Shown here: piece after piece, positions 16,879 to 26,833 of the stretch
How the letters are laid out: every line of letters starts with the position of its first letter
Numbering within the stretch: position 1 is the stretch's first letter
Source of the DNA: Paracoccaceae bacterium
GTDB taxonomy: Bacteria; Pseudomonadota; Alphaproteobacteria; Rhodobacterales; Rhodobacteraceae
NCBI GenBank assembly: GCA_009773375.1
Contig: WRPH01000002.1
Span: 1-34,639 of the forward strand
Length of the DNA stretch: 34,639 nucleotides
Reading direction: 5' to 3'
The notes under the pieces: model-generated
Database searches by the model: none
What the model was told of the DNA's origin: nothing
The model's input: only the letters and a program-made list of their open reading frames with translations
Made by a program: the position numbers and the translations under genes

Positions 16879-18285
16879 TCAGATGCCGTGGCCCGCCCAG
16901 GGGCCGTGCTTGTCGGTCAGCCCGTCCACCCGTTCAAAGCCATGCGCGCCGAAGAAATCGCGTTGCGCCTGAATCATGTTGGCGGTGGAGCGGCCAGTGC
17001 GCATCATGTCGAACCAGGCCAGACCCGAGGCCAGCGCCGGAACCGGCAGGCCGTGCAGGGCGGCGGCGGCGATCACTTGCCGGAGCGCGGGATGGCTGGT
17101 TTTCAGGTGATCGGCGAAGAACGGGGCCAGCATCAGGTTGCGGCTGGGGTCTTCGGTCAGCGCCGTCGCCATGTCGTTCAGCATCGACGAGCGGATGATG
17201 CAGCCTTCGCGCCAGACTCGGGCGATTTCAGGCAACGGCATCGGCCAGTTGAACGCGGTGGCGGCGGCAGAGATCAGCGTGAAACCCTGCGCGTAACACA
17301 GGATCTTGCCTGCGATCATTGCCTGTTCCAGCTGGGCAAGCGTCAGGGCAACGTCAGGTTTCGGGGCAGCACCGAACAGCGCCTCGCCTGCCAGACGTTC
17401 CTCCAGCCGCGACGACAGGTTGCGCGCCATTACTGCTGCCTCGATAGCCGGGATCGTCGCGGCGAGATGTTGCGCTTCGATCACCGTCCAGCGGCCGGTG
17501 CCTTTTTGCCCGGCGCGATCAACGATCATATCCAGCATCGGTTTGCCGGAATGTGTGTCTGTTGCGGCGGAAACCTGCGCGGAAATCTCGATCAGGTAGG
17601 ATTGCAGCGGGCCTTGGTTCCAACTGGCAAACGTCTCGGCAATCTGCGGCGCGGTCATGCCCAGACCGTCGCGCATCACGCCGTAGACCTCGGCGATCAT
17701 CTGCATGTCGGCATATTCGATGCCGTTATGCACGGCCTTGACGAAATGCCCGGCCCCGGCTGGCCCCATGTAATCGGCACAGGGCTGGCCCTTATACTTT
17801 GCCGCAATCGCGTTCAGCACCGGGGCGACACGATCCCAGTCGCTCCGCAGGCCGCCGCCCATGATCGCCGGGCCATGCCGCGCGCCCTCTTCGCCGCCCG
17901 ACACGCCGATGCCCATGAAGCGCGGGCCTTGCACGGCATCGGCAGAGCGGCGGTTGGTGTCGTGAAACAGCGCGTTGCCGGCATCGATGATCAGATCATC
18001 CGCTGCCAGCAAGGGCCGCAGCGCCGCAATCTGGTCATCCACCGCCTGCCCCGCCGGGACCATCAGAATGATCGCGCGCGGCGGTTTGATCGCGGCAACC
18101 AGATCGGCCAAAGTCTCGGTCGGGGTGATCATCGCGGCCAGCGCGCCCGCCTCGGCCTTGAAGGCGTGGGTGACGGCGGTGGTGCGGTTCCACACCGCGA
18201 TCGGGAAACCCTTTTCGGCAATGTTCAGGGCCAACATCGCCCCCATGGTGCCTAGGCCGATCAGGCCAATGCTTGCGGTGGTCAT
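16879..18285 (-). CDS. gnd: 6-phosphogluconate dehydrogenase, decarboxylating
   Basis: A 468-residue enzyme of the oxidative pentose phosphate pathway that converts 6-phosphogluconate to ribulose 5-phosphate, making NADPH. The N-terminal Rossmann fold starts IGLIGLGTMGAMLALNIAEK. Family signatures are GIGVSGGEEGARHGPAIMGG and the catalytic region GAGHFVKAVHNGIEYADMQ, which holds the conserved lysine. The substrate-binding C-terminal part includes WREGCIIRSSMLND. I chose ATG at 18285-18283 (MTTASIGLIG), preceded by CGGAG. The same frame stays open far upstream, but that reading lies opposite the SPFH/NfeD genes. Copy A of the repeat follows its stop. Confidence 0.97.
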   Translation of the reverse strand: MTTASIGLIGLGTMGAMLALNIAEKGFPIAVWNRTTAVTHAFKAEAGALAAMITPTETLADLVAAIKPPRAIILMVPAGQAVDDQIAALRPLLAADDLIIDAGNALFHDTNRRSADAVQGPRFMGIGVSGGEEGARHGPAIMGGGLRSDWDRVAPVLNAIAAKYKGQPCADYMGPAGAGHFVKAVHNGIEYADMQMIAEVYGVMRDGLGMTAPQIAETFASWNQGPLQSYLIEISAQVSAATDTHSGKPMLDMIVDRAGQKGTGRWTVIEAQHLAATIPAIEAAVMARNLSSRLEERLAGEALFGAAPKPDVALTLAQLEQAMIAGKILCYAQGFTLISAAATAFNWPMPLPEIARVWREGCIIRSSMLNDMATALTEDPSRNLMLAPFFADHLKTSHPALRQVIAAAALHGLPVPALASGLAWFDMMRTGRSTANMIQAQRDFFGAHGFERVDGLTDKHGPWAGHGI

Positions 18286-18426
18286 GCGGTGCGCTCCGGT
18301 CAAAAGAGAATGCTTGTCTCTGCTATCGCTAACACCCGCGGGCGTCAAACCCAACGCACCATTGCACCGCAGGGCGATTGCAGGCACCTTGAAGCCAAGC
18401 CCGTTGTTTTGAAACAGGAGATTTTC

Positions 18427-19308
18427 ATGGACCCGAACGCCTTCGTCGGCACTGGCGCTGTTTATCTTGCCGTCGCGCTGTTCATCATTGTGGCGATTTT
18501 CAAGGCGGTGCGGATTGTGCCGCAAAGCATGAAATTCGTGGTCGAACGCTTTGGCCGACTGCGGGCGGTGCTGGGGCCGGGGATCAACTTTGTGGTGCCG
18601 TTTCTGGATCGGGTGGCGCACAAGGTTTCCATTCTGGAACGCCAGTTGCCCACCGCGCATCAGGATGCGATCACCACCGATAACGTGCTGGTCAAGGTGG
18701 AAACCAGCGTGTTTTACCGCATCATCTCGCCAGAAAAGACGGTGTATCGCATCAAGGATGTCGATGCGGCGATTGCGACCACGGTGGCGGGGATCGTGCG
18801 GTCTGAGATCGGCAAGATGGAACTGGATCAGGTGCAATCCAACCGCAACGAGCTGACCGCCAATATCCGCGAACATGTGCGGGCGATGGTGGAAGATTGG
18901 GGTATCGAGGTGACGCGCGCCGAAATTCTGGATGTGTCGCTGGACGAGGCGACGCGCCACGCCATGCTGCAACAGCTGAACGCCGAACGGGCGCGGCGGG
19001 CACAAGTGACAGAGGCCGAGGGCAAGAAGCGCGCGGTGGAACTGAACGCCGATGCCGAACTTTATGCCGCAGAACAAGGTGCCAAGGCGCGGCGCGTTCT
19101 GGCCGATGCCGAGGCTTATGCAACCGGGGTGATTGCGGGTGCGATCAAGGAAAACGGGCTGGAGGCGGCGCAGTATCAGGTGGCGCTGAAGCAGGTTGAG
19201 GCCTTGACCACCGTGGGCAAGGGGGAAGGCAAGCAGATGATCTTTGTGCCGGCACAGGCGCTGGATGCGTTTGGCGATGCCTTCAAGATGTTGAAAGGAC
19301 GTGGGTAA
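18427..19308 (+). CDS. SPFH/band-7 membrane protein, stomatin-like (QmcA type)
   Basis: A 293-residue inner-membrane protein of the SPFH (stomatin/prohibitin/flotillin/HflK-C) superfamily. One N-terminal membrane segment lies at about 8-26 (GAVYLAVALFIIVAIFKAV). The SPFH domain follows, with SMKFVVERFGRLRAVLGPGI and DNVLVKVETSVFYRI. A helical Glu/Ala/Lys-rich region of about 180-250 (AERARRAQVTEAEGKKRAVE) would drive oligomerisation. Such proteins form large ring or cage assemblies in the membrane and often work with an NfeD partner, which is the very next gene. AGGAG at 18416-18420 fixes ATG 18427. The stop TAA abuts the ATG of the NfeD gene, so the two are surely cotranscribed. Confidence 0.93.
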   Translation: MDPNAFVGTGAVYLAVALFIIVAIFKAVRIVPQSMKFVVERFGRLRAVLGPGINFVVPFLDRVAHKVSILERQLPTAHQDAITTDNVLVKVETSVFYRIISPEKTVYRIKDVDAAIATTVAGIVRSEIGKMELDQVQSNRNELTANIREHVRAMVEDWGIEVTRAEILDVSLDEATRHAMLQQLNAERARRAQVTEAEGKKRAVELNADAELYAAEQGAKARRVLADAEAYATGVIAGAIKENGLEAAQYQVALKQVEALTTVGKGEGKQMIFVPAQALDAFGDAFKMLKGRG

Positions 19309-19572
19309 ATGTGGGATGTCTGGTGGGTCTGGATCGCGGGCGGCTTTGCCCTGGGCGTGGCAGAGGTGCTGTTGCCCGGATTCATCTTTCTGGGCTTTGC
19401 GATTGGCGCGGTACTGACCGGGATATTGCTGGGCTTTGGCCTTGCCGTAAGTCTGGCGCTGCTGCTGCTGATCTTCGCGCTGCTGTCGCTGGCGGCCTGG
19501 ATCGTCCTGCGCGCCACCTTGGGGGTGCATAAGGGTCAGGTGAAGCTGTGGGACAAAGACATCAACGAGTGA
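19309..19572 (+). CDS. Short NfeD-family membrane protein
   Basis: An 87-residue protein with two or three closely packed hydrophobic segments (GGFALGVAEVLLPGFIFLGF, AIGAVLTGILLGFGLAVSLA, LLLLIFALLSLAAWIVLRA). The glycine-rich pattern is typical of the membrane part of NfeD/YbbJ proteins, which pair with SPFH proteins. Family members are often about 140-150 residues with a C-terminal OB-fold; here only some 17 residues (GVHKGQVKLWDKDINE) remain after the last segment, so the OB domain is missing or vestigial. It starts immediately after the SPFH stop, and its TGA overlaps the next gene's ATG by one base (TGATG), indicating translational coupling along the operon. Confidence 0.85.
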   Translation: MWDVWWVWIAGGFALGVAEVLLPGFIFLGFAIGAVLTGILLGFGLAVSLALLLLIFALLSLAAWIVLRATLGVHKGQVKLWDKDINE

Positions 19573-19982
19573 TGGATTTTGTCGGCGCGAAGGTGGCTTT
19601 GATCTGTGGCGATACCCTGCTGACCTATCTGCGCGATGACAAGCCCGGCCTGCCCTGGGCGGCGATGTGGGATCTGCCCGGCGGTGGCCGAGAGGGTGCC
19701 GAGACTCCCGAAGCCTGTCTGCTGCGGGAATTGCACGAGGAATTCGGGCTACGGTTTGGCCCGGAACGGCTGATCTGGCGCAGGGTTTGGCCGAGTATGA
19801 TGGATGCCACGCGGCTTTCGGTGTTCTTTGCGGGCCGGATCACTGCGGATGAAATCGCCGCGATCCGCTTTGGCGATGAAGGCCAACACTGGCAGATGAT
19901 GCGGGTGGCGGCGTTTCTGGACCACGCCGCCGCCATCCCGGAAATGCAGCGCCGCGTTGCCGTGGCGCTGCCGCAGATTTAG
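19572..19982 (+). CDS. Nudix hydrolase of unknown substrate
   Basis: A 136-residue Nudix protein. The box runs from Gly38 to Leu60 (GGREGAETPEACLLRELHEE then FGL) with all metal-binding residues. MWDLPGG precedes it and a C-terminal helix (HWQMMRVAAFLDHAAAIPEM) completes the domain. It hydrolyses a nucleoside diphosphate linked to another group, but the substrate cannot be read from sequence. ATG 19572 overlaps the NfeD stop in TGATG; an in-frame reading from further upstream lies inside nfeD. Third gene of the SPFH operon. Its stop TAG (19980-19982) overlaps the maeB stop on the other strand by four bases. Confidence 0.88.
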   Translation: MDFVGAKVALICGDTLLTYLRDDKPGLPWAAMWDLPGGGREGAETPEACLLRELHEEFGLRFGPERLIWRRVWPSMMDATRLSVFFAGRITADEIAAIRFGDEGQHWQMMRVAAFLDHAAAIPEMQRRVAVALPQI

Positions 19983-22234
19983 CCGACCTTGCAGGCCGCC
20001 ATCACCGCCATGTTCAGAATATCGTTCACCGTCGAGTTGGTGGAGCAAATCTGAATAGGCTTGGTCACCCCGGTCAGGATCGGGCCGATCACAGTGGCAC
20101 CTGCCATTTCCTGCATCAGCTTCACCGAAATCGACGCCGAGTGCCGTGCCGGAACCACCAGAATATTCGCAGGCCCGCTGAGCCGACAGAACGGGTATTG
20201 CGCCATCACTTCGGCGTTCAGCGCCACATCGACGGTCATTTCACCTTCGTATTCGAAATCCACCTTCATGCCATCCAGCACCTTGGGTGCTGCGTGCATC
20301 TTGGTGGCGCGCTCCGACACCGGATAGCCGAAGGTCGAAAACGACACGAAGGCCACGCGCGGATCGAGCCCCAGATTGCGCGCCACTCCGGCAGCTTTCA
20401 CTGCGATATTGGCCAGATCGGTTTCGTCCGGCCATTCATGCACCAGCGTATCGGCGATCAGCACAATGCGGCCCTTGTTCAGCAGCGCGGTCACGCCAAC
20501 CGCGCCGTCCGAAGCCTTCGCGTCAAACACATGGTTGATCAGGTTCAGCACATGCGCCGATTTGCGGGTGACGCCGGTGATCAGGCCATCGCCGTGGCCG
20601 TGTTGCAGCATCAGCGCTGAAAACACATGCCGGTCGCGCGCCGCAAGACGATGCACGTCATGGCGGTCAAAACCCTGACGCTGCAGGCGGTTATACAGGA
20701 AATCCTTGTAGGTTTCCAAATGCCGCGAGTTGGCGGCGTTGACGATTTCAAGCTCGCGCACGGCATCACCAAGGCCTGCCGCCTCCAGCTTTTCTTTCAC
20801 ATCGGCGTCGCGGCCCACCACAAGCGCACGACCCAGGCCGGCCCGCTGATAAGCGACAGCGGCGCGCAGCACGCGCGGATCGTCACCTTCAGCAAAGATC
20901 ATCCGGGCTTGCGCCTGCTTGGCACGGGCATGGATGCCTTGCAGAATGCTGGCGGTCGGGTCCATCCGCGCCTTCAGGCTTTGTTCATAGGCTTTCAGAT
21001 CAGCAATCGGCCGCCGCGCCACGCCGGTATCCATGCCAGCCTTGGCCACGGCGGGCGGAATCACATAGATCAGGCGCGGATCGAACGGCGTCGGGATGAT
21101 GTAATCGCGGCCAAACGACAGCTTGCGGCCATAGGCCATAGCCACCTCGTCCGGCACATCTTCGCGGGCCAAAGCCGCCAAGGCGCGGGCGCAGGCGATC
21201 TTCATCTCGTCATTGATGGCGCGGGCGTGGATATCCAGCGCACCCCGGAACAGATAGGGGAAGCCCAGCACGTTATTGACCTGATTGGGATAATCGCTCC
21301 GCCCCGTCGCCACGATGGCATCGGCGCGCACCGCATGCGCCTCTTCCGGGGTGATTTCCGGGTCGGGGTTGGCCATGGCGAAGATCACCGGATTGTCGGC
21401 CATGCTGGCGACCATCGCAGGTGTCACCGCCCCTTTGGCTGACACGCCAAGGAACACATCTGCGCCCGACATCGCCTCTTCCAGCGTGCGCAGCGGCGTG
21501 TTGGCGGCATGCGCCGATTTCCACTGGTTCATGCCCTCGGTGCGGCCCTGATAGATCACGCCCTTGGTGTCGCACATGATGCAGTTGTCATGCGCAGCAC
21601 CCATGGATTTCAGCAGTTCAAGGCAGGCGATCCCCGCCGCCCCTGCCCCGTTCAGCACGATCCGCACGTCTTGAATCTTCTTGCCGCTGATTTCCAGCGC
21701 GTTGATCAGACCGGCCGCACAGATCACCGCCGTGCCGTGCTGATCGTCATGAAACACCGGAATGTCCATGATTTCCTTCAACCGCTGTTCGATGATGAAA
21801 CACTCGGGCGCCTTGATATCTTCAAGGTTGATGCCGCCAAAGGTCGGCCCCATCAAGGACACCGCCTTGATGATTTCTTCGGGGTCTTCGGTATCAAGTT
21901 CAATGTCGATGGCATTCACATCGGCAAAGCGCTTGAACAGCACTGCCTTGCCCTCCATCACCGGCTTCGACGCCAGCGCGCCCAGATTGCCCATGCCCAG
22001 AATGGCAGTGCCGTTGGAGATCACCGCCACCATGTTGCCCTTGACGGTATAGTCATAGGCCAGCGCCGGATTATCGGCGATCGCCTGCACCGGCACCGCG
22101 ACGCCGGGGGAATAGGCCAGCGACAGATCGCGCTGCGTCGCCATCGGCACCGAGGCCACAACCTCGTATTTGCCGGGGCGCGGTTCCAAATGGTAGGCAA
22201 GCGCCTCTTCGGGCGTGATTTTCGTTTTGGTCAT
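19979..22234 (-). CDS. maeB: NADP-dependent malic enzyme with C-terminal phosphotransacetylase-like domain
   Basis: A 751-residue MaeB-type enzyme that oxidatively decarboxylates malate to pyruvate with NADPH formation, feeding gluconeogenesis and lipid synthesis. The malic domain contains [38 protein letters not shown] and [20 protein letters not shown]. The NAD(P)-binding part has [20 protein letters not shown]. After about residue 430 comes a phosphate acetyltransferase-like domain ([60 protein letters not shown]). In known MaeB proteins this domain is inactive as a transferase but binds acetyl-CoA for control. I chose ATG at 22234 ([15 protein letters not shown]), the family start. It is divergent from mutS. 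Confidence 0.96.
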   Translation of the reverse strand: MTKTKITPEEALAYHLEPRPGKYEVVASVPMATQRDLSLAYSPGVAVPVQAIADNPALAYDYTVKGNMVAVISNGTAILGMGNLGALASKPVMEGKAVLFKRFADVNAIDIELDTEDPEEIIKAVSLMGPTFGGINLEDIKAPECFIIEQRLKEIMDIPVFHDDQHGTAVICAAGLINALEISGKKIQDVRIVLNGAGAAGIACLELLKSMGAAHDNCIMCDTKGVIYQGRTEGMNQWKSAHAANTPLRTLEEAMSGADVFLGVSAKGAVTPAMVASMADNPVIFAMANPDPEITPEEAHAVRADAIVATGRSDYPNQVNNVLGFPYLFRGALDIHARAINDEMKIACARALAALAREDVPDEVAMAYGRKLSFGRDYIIPTPFDPRLIYVIPPAVAKAGMDTGVARRPIADLKAYEQSLKARMDPTASILQGIHARAKQAQARMIFAEGDDPRVLRAAVAYQRAGLGRALVVGRDADVKEKLEAAGLGDAVRELEIVNAANSRHLETYKDFLYNRLQRQGFDRHDVHRLAARDRHVFSALMLQHGHGDGLITGVTRKSAHVLNLINHVFDAKASDGAVGVTALLNKGRIVLIADTLVHEWPDETDLANIAVKAAGVARNLGLDPRVAFVSFSTFGYPVSERATKMHAAPKVLDGMKVDFEYEGEMTVDVALNAEVMAQYPFCRLSGPANILVVPARHSASISVKLMQEMAGATVIGPILTGVTKPIQICSTNSTVNDILNMAVMAACKVG

Positions 22235-22354
22235 CAGGGGGCCATCCTGTTTCTCTGCAAGTCTGTCGGTGATAGCGATGCGAAGTCGGCACGCATAGTG
22301 CCTTTTCGTCGCCCCCCCGGTTTTGTAGGGTTGCGCAGCTTTGGGGGATTGCAT

Positions 22355-24994
22355 GTGACCGACGACACCGTAACGCCGATGATGGCGCAATATCTGGAAA
22401 TCAAGGCGCAGAACCCCGGCGCGCTGCTGTTCTACCGGATGGGCGATTTCTACGAGATGTTCTTCGACGATGCCGTCGCCGCAGCCGAGGCACTGGACAT
22501 CGCGTTAACCAAGCGCGGCTTTCACAAAGGTGAGCCGATTTCGATGTGCGGCGTGCCCTATCATGCCGCCGAAGGCTATCTGCTGACGCTGATCCGCAAG
22601 GGCTTTCGTGTGGCGATTGCCGAACAGATGGAAGACCCGGCAGAGGCGAAAAAGCGCGGATCAAAATCGGTGGTGCGGCGCGACGTGGTGCGGCTGGTCA
22701 CGCCGGGAACTTTGACAGAAGATTCGTTGCTAGAGGCGCGGCGGCACAACTACCTGACGGCCTATGCCGAGGTGCGCGAAGAAGGCGCGCTGGCTTGGGT
22801 GGATATTTCTACCGGCGAATTGCGGGTGATGCCCTGCCCGGAAGTGCGGCTTGGCCCGGAACTCGCCCGCCTCGCCCCGCGTGAAGTGCTGGTGTCCGAG
22901 GCGCGAGAGCGCGATTTGGCCAGCATAGTGACTGAATCCGGCGCAGCGCTGACCGCCCTGTCGCGCGGCAGCTTTGATAGCACCAGCGGCGAAAAGCGGC
23001 TGTGCGCGCTTTGGGGCGTCGGGTCGTTGGATGCGTTCGGCAGCTTTGGCCGCGCCGAAATCGCCGCGATGGGCGCGCTGGTGGATTATCTCGATCTGAC
23101 CCAACGCGGCAAACTGCCGCTGCTGCGCGCGCCACTGCGGGAAAGCGCGCATGGCGCGATGCAGATCGACGCCTCCACCCGGCGGAATCTGGAGATTACA
23201 CAGGCGCTTTCCGGCGGGCGCGAAGGCTCGCTGCTGGCAGCGGTAGATCGGACGGTGACGGCACCGGGGGCGCGGCTGCTGGAGCGGCGGCTTTCCAGCC
23301 CGTCGCGCGATCTGTCTGTCATCCACCAGCGGCTGGAAACCGTGGGTTTTCTGCTGGAACAGAGCCATTTGCGCGAAGACCTGCGCTCCGATCTGCGCCG
23401 GGTGCCGGATATGGACCGCGCGCTGTCACGGCTTGCGTTAGAGCGTGGCGGCCCCCGCGATCTGGCCGCGGTCCGGGCGGGGCTGACGCAGGCGGAAAGC
23501 ATCGCAGCGCGGCTTTCAGAGGTACCGCCGTTGTTGGCCGAGGCAGCACAGGCCCTGGTCGGGCACACCACGCTGATCGACCTGCTGGATGAAGCCCTGA
23601 TCGCCGAACCGCCGCTGCTGGCGCGCGACGGCGGCTTCATTGCCGAAGGTTTCGACGCCGATCTGGATGAAACCCGCCGGTTGCGCGACGAAGGCCGCGG
23701 CGTGATTGCCCAGATGCAGGCCGACTATATCGCGCTGTCCGGGGTGCAAAGCCTGAAGATCAAGCACAACAACGTGCTGGGCTATTTCATCGAAACCACC
23801 ACCACACACGCGGAAAAGATGTTCGGCCCGCCACTGTCGGAAACCTTCATCCACCGGCAAACTACCGCCAATCAGGTGCGCTTTACCACCGTGCCGCTGA
23901 GCGAGATCGAGACCAAGATCCTCAACGCAGGAAACCGGGCGCTGGAGATCGAAAAGCGGCACTATGAGGCCATTAGAGCCGTAATTGTAGCCGATTCTGG
24001 CCCGATTGGCGCGGCAGCGCGCGGGCTGGCCGAGATTGATCTGGCGGGCGCTTTCGCGGATCTGGCTGCAGCAGAGAACTGGGTTGAACCAAAGGTTGAT
24101 GGCAGCCACGCCTTCGTCATTTCCGGCGGACGGCATCCCGTGGTGGAGCGGGCCCTGCGCAGACAAGGCGGCGCAGCCTTTGTTGCCAATGATTGCGCAC
24201 TCACCGAAGACAAGACACCCGCGATCTGGTTGCTGACCGGCCCGAACATGGCGGGTAAATCCACCTTCCTGCGCCAGAACGCCCTGATGGCGCTGCTGGC
24301 ACAGGCAGGCAGCTTTGTTCCGGCCACATCTGCGCATATCGGCCTTGTCAGTCAACTGTTCAGCCGCGTCGGTGCGTCAGATGACCTTGCGCGTGGGCGG
24401 TCTACCTTCATGGTCGAGATGGTCGAAACCGCCGCCATCCTGAATCAAGCCGATGATCGGGCGCTGGTGATCCTCGATGAGATCGGCCGCGGCACCGCGA
24501 CCTATGACGGGCTGTCGATTGCCTGGGCAACGATGGAGCATCTGCACGACACCAACCGCTGTCGGGCGCTGTTTGCCACGCATTACCACGAAATGACCGC
24601 GCTGTCGGGCAAGTTGCCCGGTGTGGAAAACGCCACCGTCACCGTCAAGGAATGGGACGGCGAGGTGATTTTTCTGCACGAGGTCAAGAAAGGCGCAGCA
24701 GATCGCAGCTATGGCGTGCAGGTGGCGCGACTGGCAGGCCTGCCCGCCACTGTGATCGAGCGGGCGAAAGTGGTTCTGGAGGCGCTGGAAACAGGCGAAC
24801 GCGAAGGCGGCGCACGGCAAAAGGCACTGATCGACGATCTGCCATTATTCCGGACCATGCCGGCGCCGGCACCGAAAGCCGCTCCGAGGACATCAGGGGT
24901 TGAAGCGAGGCTGAAAGATGTGCTTCCGGACGAGCTGACACCGATGCAGGCGCTGCGCCTGATCTATGACCTGAAAGAAATGCTGAAAAGTTAA
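22355..24994 (+). CDS. mutS: DNA mismatch repair protein MutS
   Basis: MutS, 879 residues, recognises mismatches and recruits MutL. The N-terminal mismatch-reading segment [14 protein letters not shown], with the Phe-x-Glu pair in DFYEMF, lies near residues 27-40. Connector, lever and clamp regions follow (SIETKIL-type segment [17 protein letters not shown]). The ABC ATPase begins near 628 with [17 protein letters not shown], then [37 protein letters not shown] (Walker B) and [13 protein letters not shown]-terminal tail ends [15 protein letters not shown], a typical tetramerisation end. I chose GTG 22355 with a GGGGGAT ribosome-binding site; the overlapping ATG at 22353 is out of frame. The frame is open far upstream, but that part lies opposite maeB. 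Confidence 0.98.
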   Translation: MTDDTVTPMMAQYLEIKAQNPGALLFYRMGDFYEMFFDDAVAAAEALDIALTKRGFHKGEPISMCGVPYHAAEGYLLTLIRKGFRVAIAEQMEDPAEAKKRGSKSVVRRDVVRLVTPGTLTEDSLLEARRHNYLTAYAEVREEGALAWVDISTGELRVMPCPEVRLGPELARLAPREVLVSEARERDLASIVTESGAALTALSRGSFDSTSGEKRLCALWGVGSLDAFGSFGRAEIAAMGALVDYLDLTQRGKLPLLRAPLRESAHGAMQIDASTRRNLEITQALSGGREGSLLAAVDRTVTAPGARLLERRLSSPSRDLSVIHQRLETVGFLLEQSHLREDLRSDLRRVPDMDRALSRLALERGGPRDLAAVRAGLTQAESIAARLSEVPPLLAEAAQALVGHTTLIDLLDEALIAEPPLLARDGGFIAEGFDADLDETRRLRDEGRGVIAQMQADYIALSGVQSLKIKHNNVLGYFIETTTTHAEKMFGPPLSETFIHRQTTANQVRFTTVPLSEIETKILNAGNRALEIEKRHYEAIRAVIVADSGPIGAAARGLAEIDLAGAFADLAAAENWVEPKVDGSHAFVISGGRHPVVERALRRQGGAAFVANDCALTEDKTPAIWLLTGPNMAGKSTFLRQNALMALLAQAGSFVPATSAHIGLVSQLFSRVGASDDLARGRSTFMVEMVETAAILNQADDRALVILDEIGRGTATYDGLSIAWATMEHLHDTNRCRALFATHYHEMTALSGKLPGVENATVTVKEWDGEVIFLHEVKKGAADRSYGVQVARLAGLPATVIERAKVVLEALETGEREGGARQKALIDDLPLFRTMPAPAPKAAPRTSGVEARLKDVLPDELTPMQALRLIYDLKEMLKS

Positions 24995-25069
24995 GTCAAA
25001 TTTGCCTTCATCTTGGCGAAATACTCCACGGGAGGTCCGGAGGGTGTGAAACCCTCCGGTGCCCGCCCA
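24995..25069 (+). repeat. Intergenic repeat element, copy B, between mutS and grpE
   Basis: It starts right after the mutS stop: GTCAAATTTG, TTCATC, GGCGAAATACTCCACGGGAG, then a perfect 9-base stem CCGGAGGGT/ACCCTCCGG (25037-25059) around the loop GTGAA. Copy A (16763-16860, minus) has the same order, orientation relative to its upstream gene, and loop. As mutS and grpE converge here, the hairpin may act as a terminator for one or both, though no T-run follows. Confidence 0.6.
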
Positions 25070-25073
25070 GTGA

Positions 25074-25607
25074 TCAGCCTTGGGTATTGGAAGACACTCC
25101 GACCTGCGCCGGGCGCAACAAGCGGTCGTGCAGCAGGAAGCCGACGCCCATCACCTGAATGATCTGGCCAGCCTTGGTGCCCGGCAGCGGCGCCTCGAAC
25201 ATTGCCTGATGCGATTGCGGGTCGAAAACATCGCCGATTGCCGGGTTGATTTCAGTAACACCATGCTTTTTCAGCACATTGGTCAGTTCGCGCAGGGTTA
25301 GCTCAAGTCCCTCGATCAGGGCTGCCGCCTGGGCGCGGGTTTCTTCGTTGGCAGCGTCAAGCGCGCGCTTCAGGTTGTCGTAGACTGGCAGCATGTCGCG
25401 GGCGAGTTTGGAGCCGCCATACTGTTCGGCCTCGCGGCGGTCTCGGTCCCCGCGCTTGCGGGCGTTTTCAGCATCGGCCAAAGCGCGCATGAAGCGGTCG
25501 CGCATGTCGTCGCGTTCGGCGCGCAGCGCTTCCAGCTCTTCTGCCGCGATGAATTCCTCCAGCCCTTCAAGTTCGCCATCTTCGGGGGCGGTGTTGTCCT
25601 GCGCCAT
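25074..25607 (-). CDS. grpE: GrpE, nucleotide exchange factor for DnaK
   Basis: GrpE, 177 residues, releases ADP from the chaperone DnaK. An acidic N-terminus (EDGELEGLEEFIAAEELEAL) leads into a long coiled coil of about 18-85 (RAERDDMRDRFMRALADAEN, ARKRGDRDRREAEQYG), the dimer stalk. The C-terminal beta domain has the family motif NPAIGDVFDPQSHQAMFEA and GQIIQVMGVGFLLHDRLLRP. It lies 41 bases downstream of hrcA on the same strand, so both heat-shock genes probably share a transcript. It converges with mutS across repeat copy B. Confidence 0.97.
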   Translation of the reverse strand: MAQDNTAPEDGELEGLEEFIAAEELEALRAERDDMRDRFMRALADAENARKRGDRDRREAEQYGGSKLARDMLPVYDNLKRALDAANEETRAQAAALIEGLELTLRELTNVLKKHGVTEINPAIGDVFDPQSHQAMFEAPLPGTKAGQIIQVMGVGFLLHDRLLRPAQVGVSSNTQG

Positions 25608-25648
25608 CGTCGTCTTCCTTACATTCCGTTCCGTCTTTGCCGGGTGCT

Positions 25649-26719
25649 TTAGCCTGAACCACGTTCGGACAAAAGCCTGCCGACCAGCTGCGCAGTGTAA
25701 TCGACAATCGGAACGATGCGGCCATAGTTCAGCCGCGTTGGTCCGATCACGCCGACAGCGCCGATGATCTTCCGGTCAGCGTTCATATAGGGAGAGACCA
25801 CCAGAGAGGAACCCGAAAGTGAGAAGAGTTTGTTCTCGGAGCCGATAAAAATGCGCACACCTTCGCCGGTTTCGGCAAGTTCGAGGAAGTCGGCGATATC
25901 CCGCTTGCGTTCGAGGTCGTCGAACAGCACGCGGATGCGGTCGATATCCTGGGATTCGGTGGTGTTTTCGATCAGGTTGGCGCGGCCACGCACGATCAGG
26001 CGCTCGGCGTGTTCATCAGAATTGTCCCACAGGGCGATGCCGCTTTCGACCAGGGCGCGGGCGAGCGAATCAATTTCCTGACGACGGTTGGCGATATCCT
26101 GGACAATGTTGCGGCGCAGTTCAGACAGGGTTTTGCCTTCGGCCAGCGCGTTGAGGAAATTGGCCGCTTCGCGCATTGACGACGGAGTTTGGCCGGGCGG
26201 TGGGGTGAAGATGCGGTTTTCGACGTGGCCGTTGGCAAAAACCAGCACCACAAGGGCGCGATCGGCGGCAAGGCTGACGAACTCGATGTGGCGGATTGGC
26301 GCTTCGGCCTTGGGGGCAAGAACGACCGAGGCGCCGCGGGTGATGCCGGACAGGGTGCCGCCGATGTGGTCAAGCAGGCTGGTTATGTCCTGATCGTTGC
26401 TGGCCGAGGCCGTGTCGATCAGTTGGCGGTCTTCGGCACCAACAGCGCCGACTTCGAGCAAGCCATCGACGAACATGCGCAGGCCAAGCTGCGTGGGGAT
26501 GCGGCCAGCCGAAATGTGCGGGCTGTCGAGCAGGCCGAGGAATTCCAGATCCTGCATGACGTTGCGGATGGTGGCGGCAGACAGGCGCTCTGACATGCTG
26601 CGGGTCAATGTGCGCGAGCCGACCGGATCGCCGGATGCGAGATAGCCCTCTACCACCCGGCGGAATACCTCGCGCGAGCGGTCATTCATCTCGGAAAGGA
26701 TCTTGCCGCCTTCGGTCAT
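25649..26719 (-). CDS. hrcA: Heat-inducible transcription repressor HrcA
   Basis: HrcA, 356 residues, represses chaperone genes by binding the CIRCE inverted repeat and is kept active by GroEL. The N-terminal winged helix covers about 10-80 (REVFRRVVEGYLASGDPVGS, LSAATIRNVMQDLEFLGLLD, PHISAGRIPTQLGLRMFVDG), the DNA-binding signature of the family. The C-terminal GAF-like part includes ENKLFSLSGSSLVVSPYM and GAVGVIGPTRLNYGRIVPIV. I chose ATG at 26719 (MTEGGKILSEMNDRS), preceded by AAGGAC; an internal ATG eleven codons on is possible. No CIRCE sequence is seen in this window, so its targets lie elsewhere. Confidence 0.97.
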   Translation of the reverse strand: MTEGGKILSEMNDRSREVFRRVVEGYLASGDPVGSRTLTRSMSERLSAATIRNVMQDLEFLGLLDSPHISAGRIPTQLGLRMFVDGLLEVGAVGAEDRQLIDTASASNDQDITSLLDHIGGTLSGITRGASVVLAPKAEAPIRHIEFVSLAADRALVVLVFANGHVENRIFTPPPGQTPSSMREAANFLNALAEGKTLSELRRNIVQDIANRRQEIDSLARALVESGIALWDNSDEHAERLIVRGRANLIENTTESQDIDRIRVLFDDLERKRDIADFLELAETGEGVRIFIGSENKLFSLSGSSLVVSPYMNADRKIIGAVGVIGPTRLNYGRIVPIVDYTAQLVGRLLSERGSG

Positions 26720-26743
26720 GCCTGTCGTCCTTGAGGATATGCA

Positions 26744-26772
26744 CCTTAAGGAGCGTCGGGGGTGAACGTCAA
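26744..26772 (-). promoter_or_regulatory. Candidate hrcA promoter
   Basis: On the minus strand, TTGACG (26772-26767) and TTAAGG (26749-26744) are 17 bases apart, about 25 bases upstream of hrcA. The -10 box is poor. Its -35 lies back to back with the candidate rph promoter. Confidence 0.3.
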
Positions 26773-26778
26773 TGAGGG

Positions 26779-26807
26779 TTGCATCAGGCAGGGGCGCGGG
26801 ACTATCT
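26779..26807 (+). promoter_or_regulatory. Candidate rph promoter
   Basis: TTGCAT (26779-26784) and CTATCT (26802-26807) are separated by 17 bases. The -35 is identical to that of the rimP promoter. Transcription would start about 20 bases before the rph start and run into rdgB, ridA and hemW. Confidence 0.45.
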
Positions 26808-26833
26808 GGAACAAAGCGGAAAAGGAAGAAATG

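Noticed and set aside
18286..19530. In-frame upstream extension of gnd by about 415 codons
   Set aside because: Lies opposite the SPFH/NfeD genes; gnd has a proper start and ribosome-binding site at 18285 and a normal family length from there.
21509..22354. In-frame upstream extension of mutS
   Set aside because: Lies opposite maeB and lacks MutS homology; the family start matches GTG 22355.
26720..26833. CIRCE operator expected near hrcA
   Set aside because: No TTAGCACTC or GAGTGCTAA half-site is present in the gap; HrcA targets are probably elsewhere.
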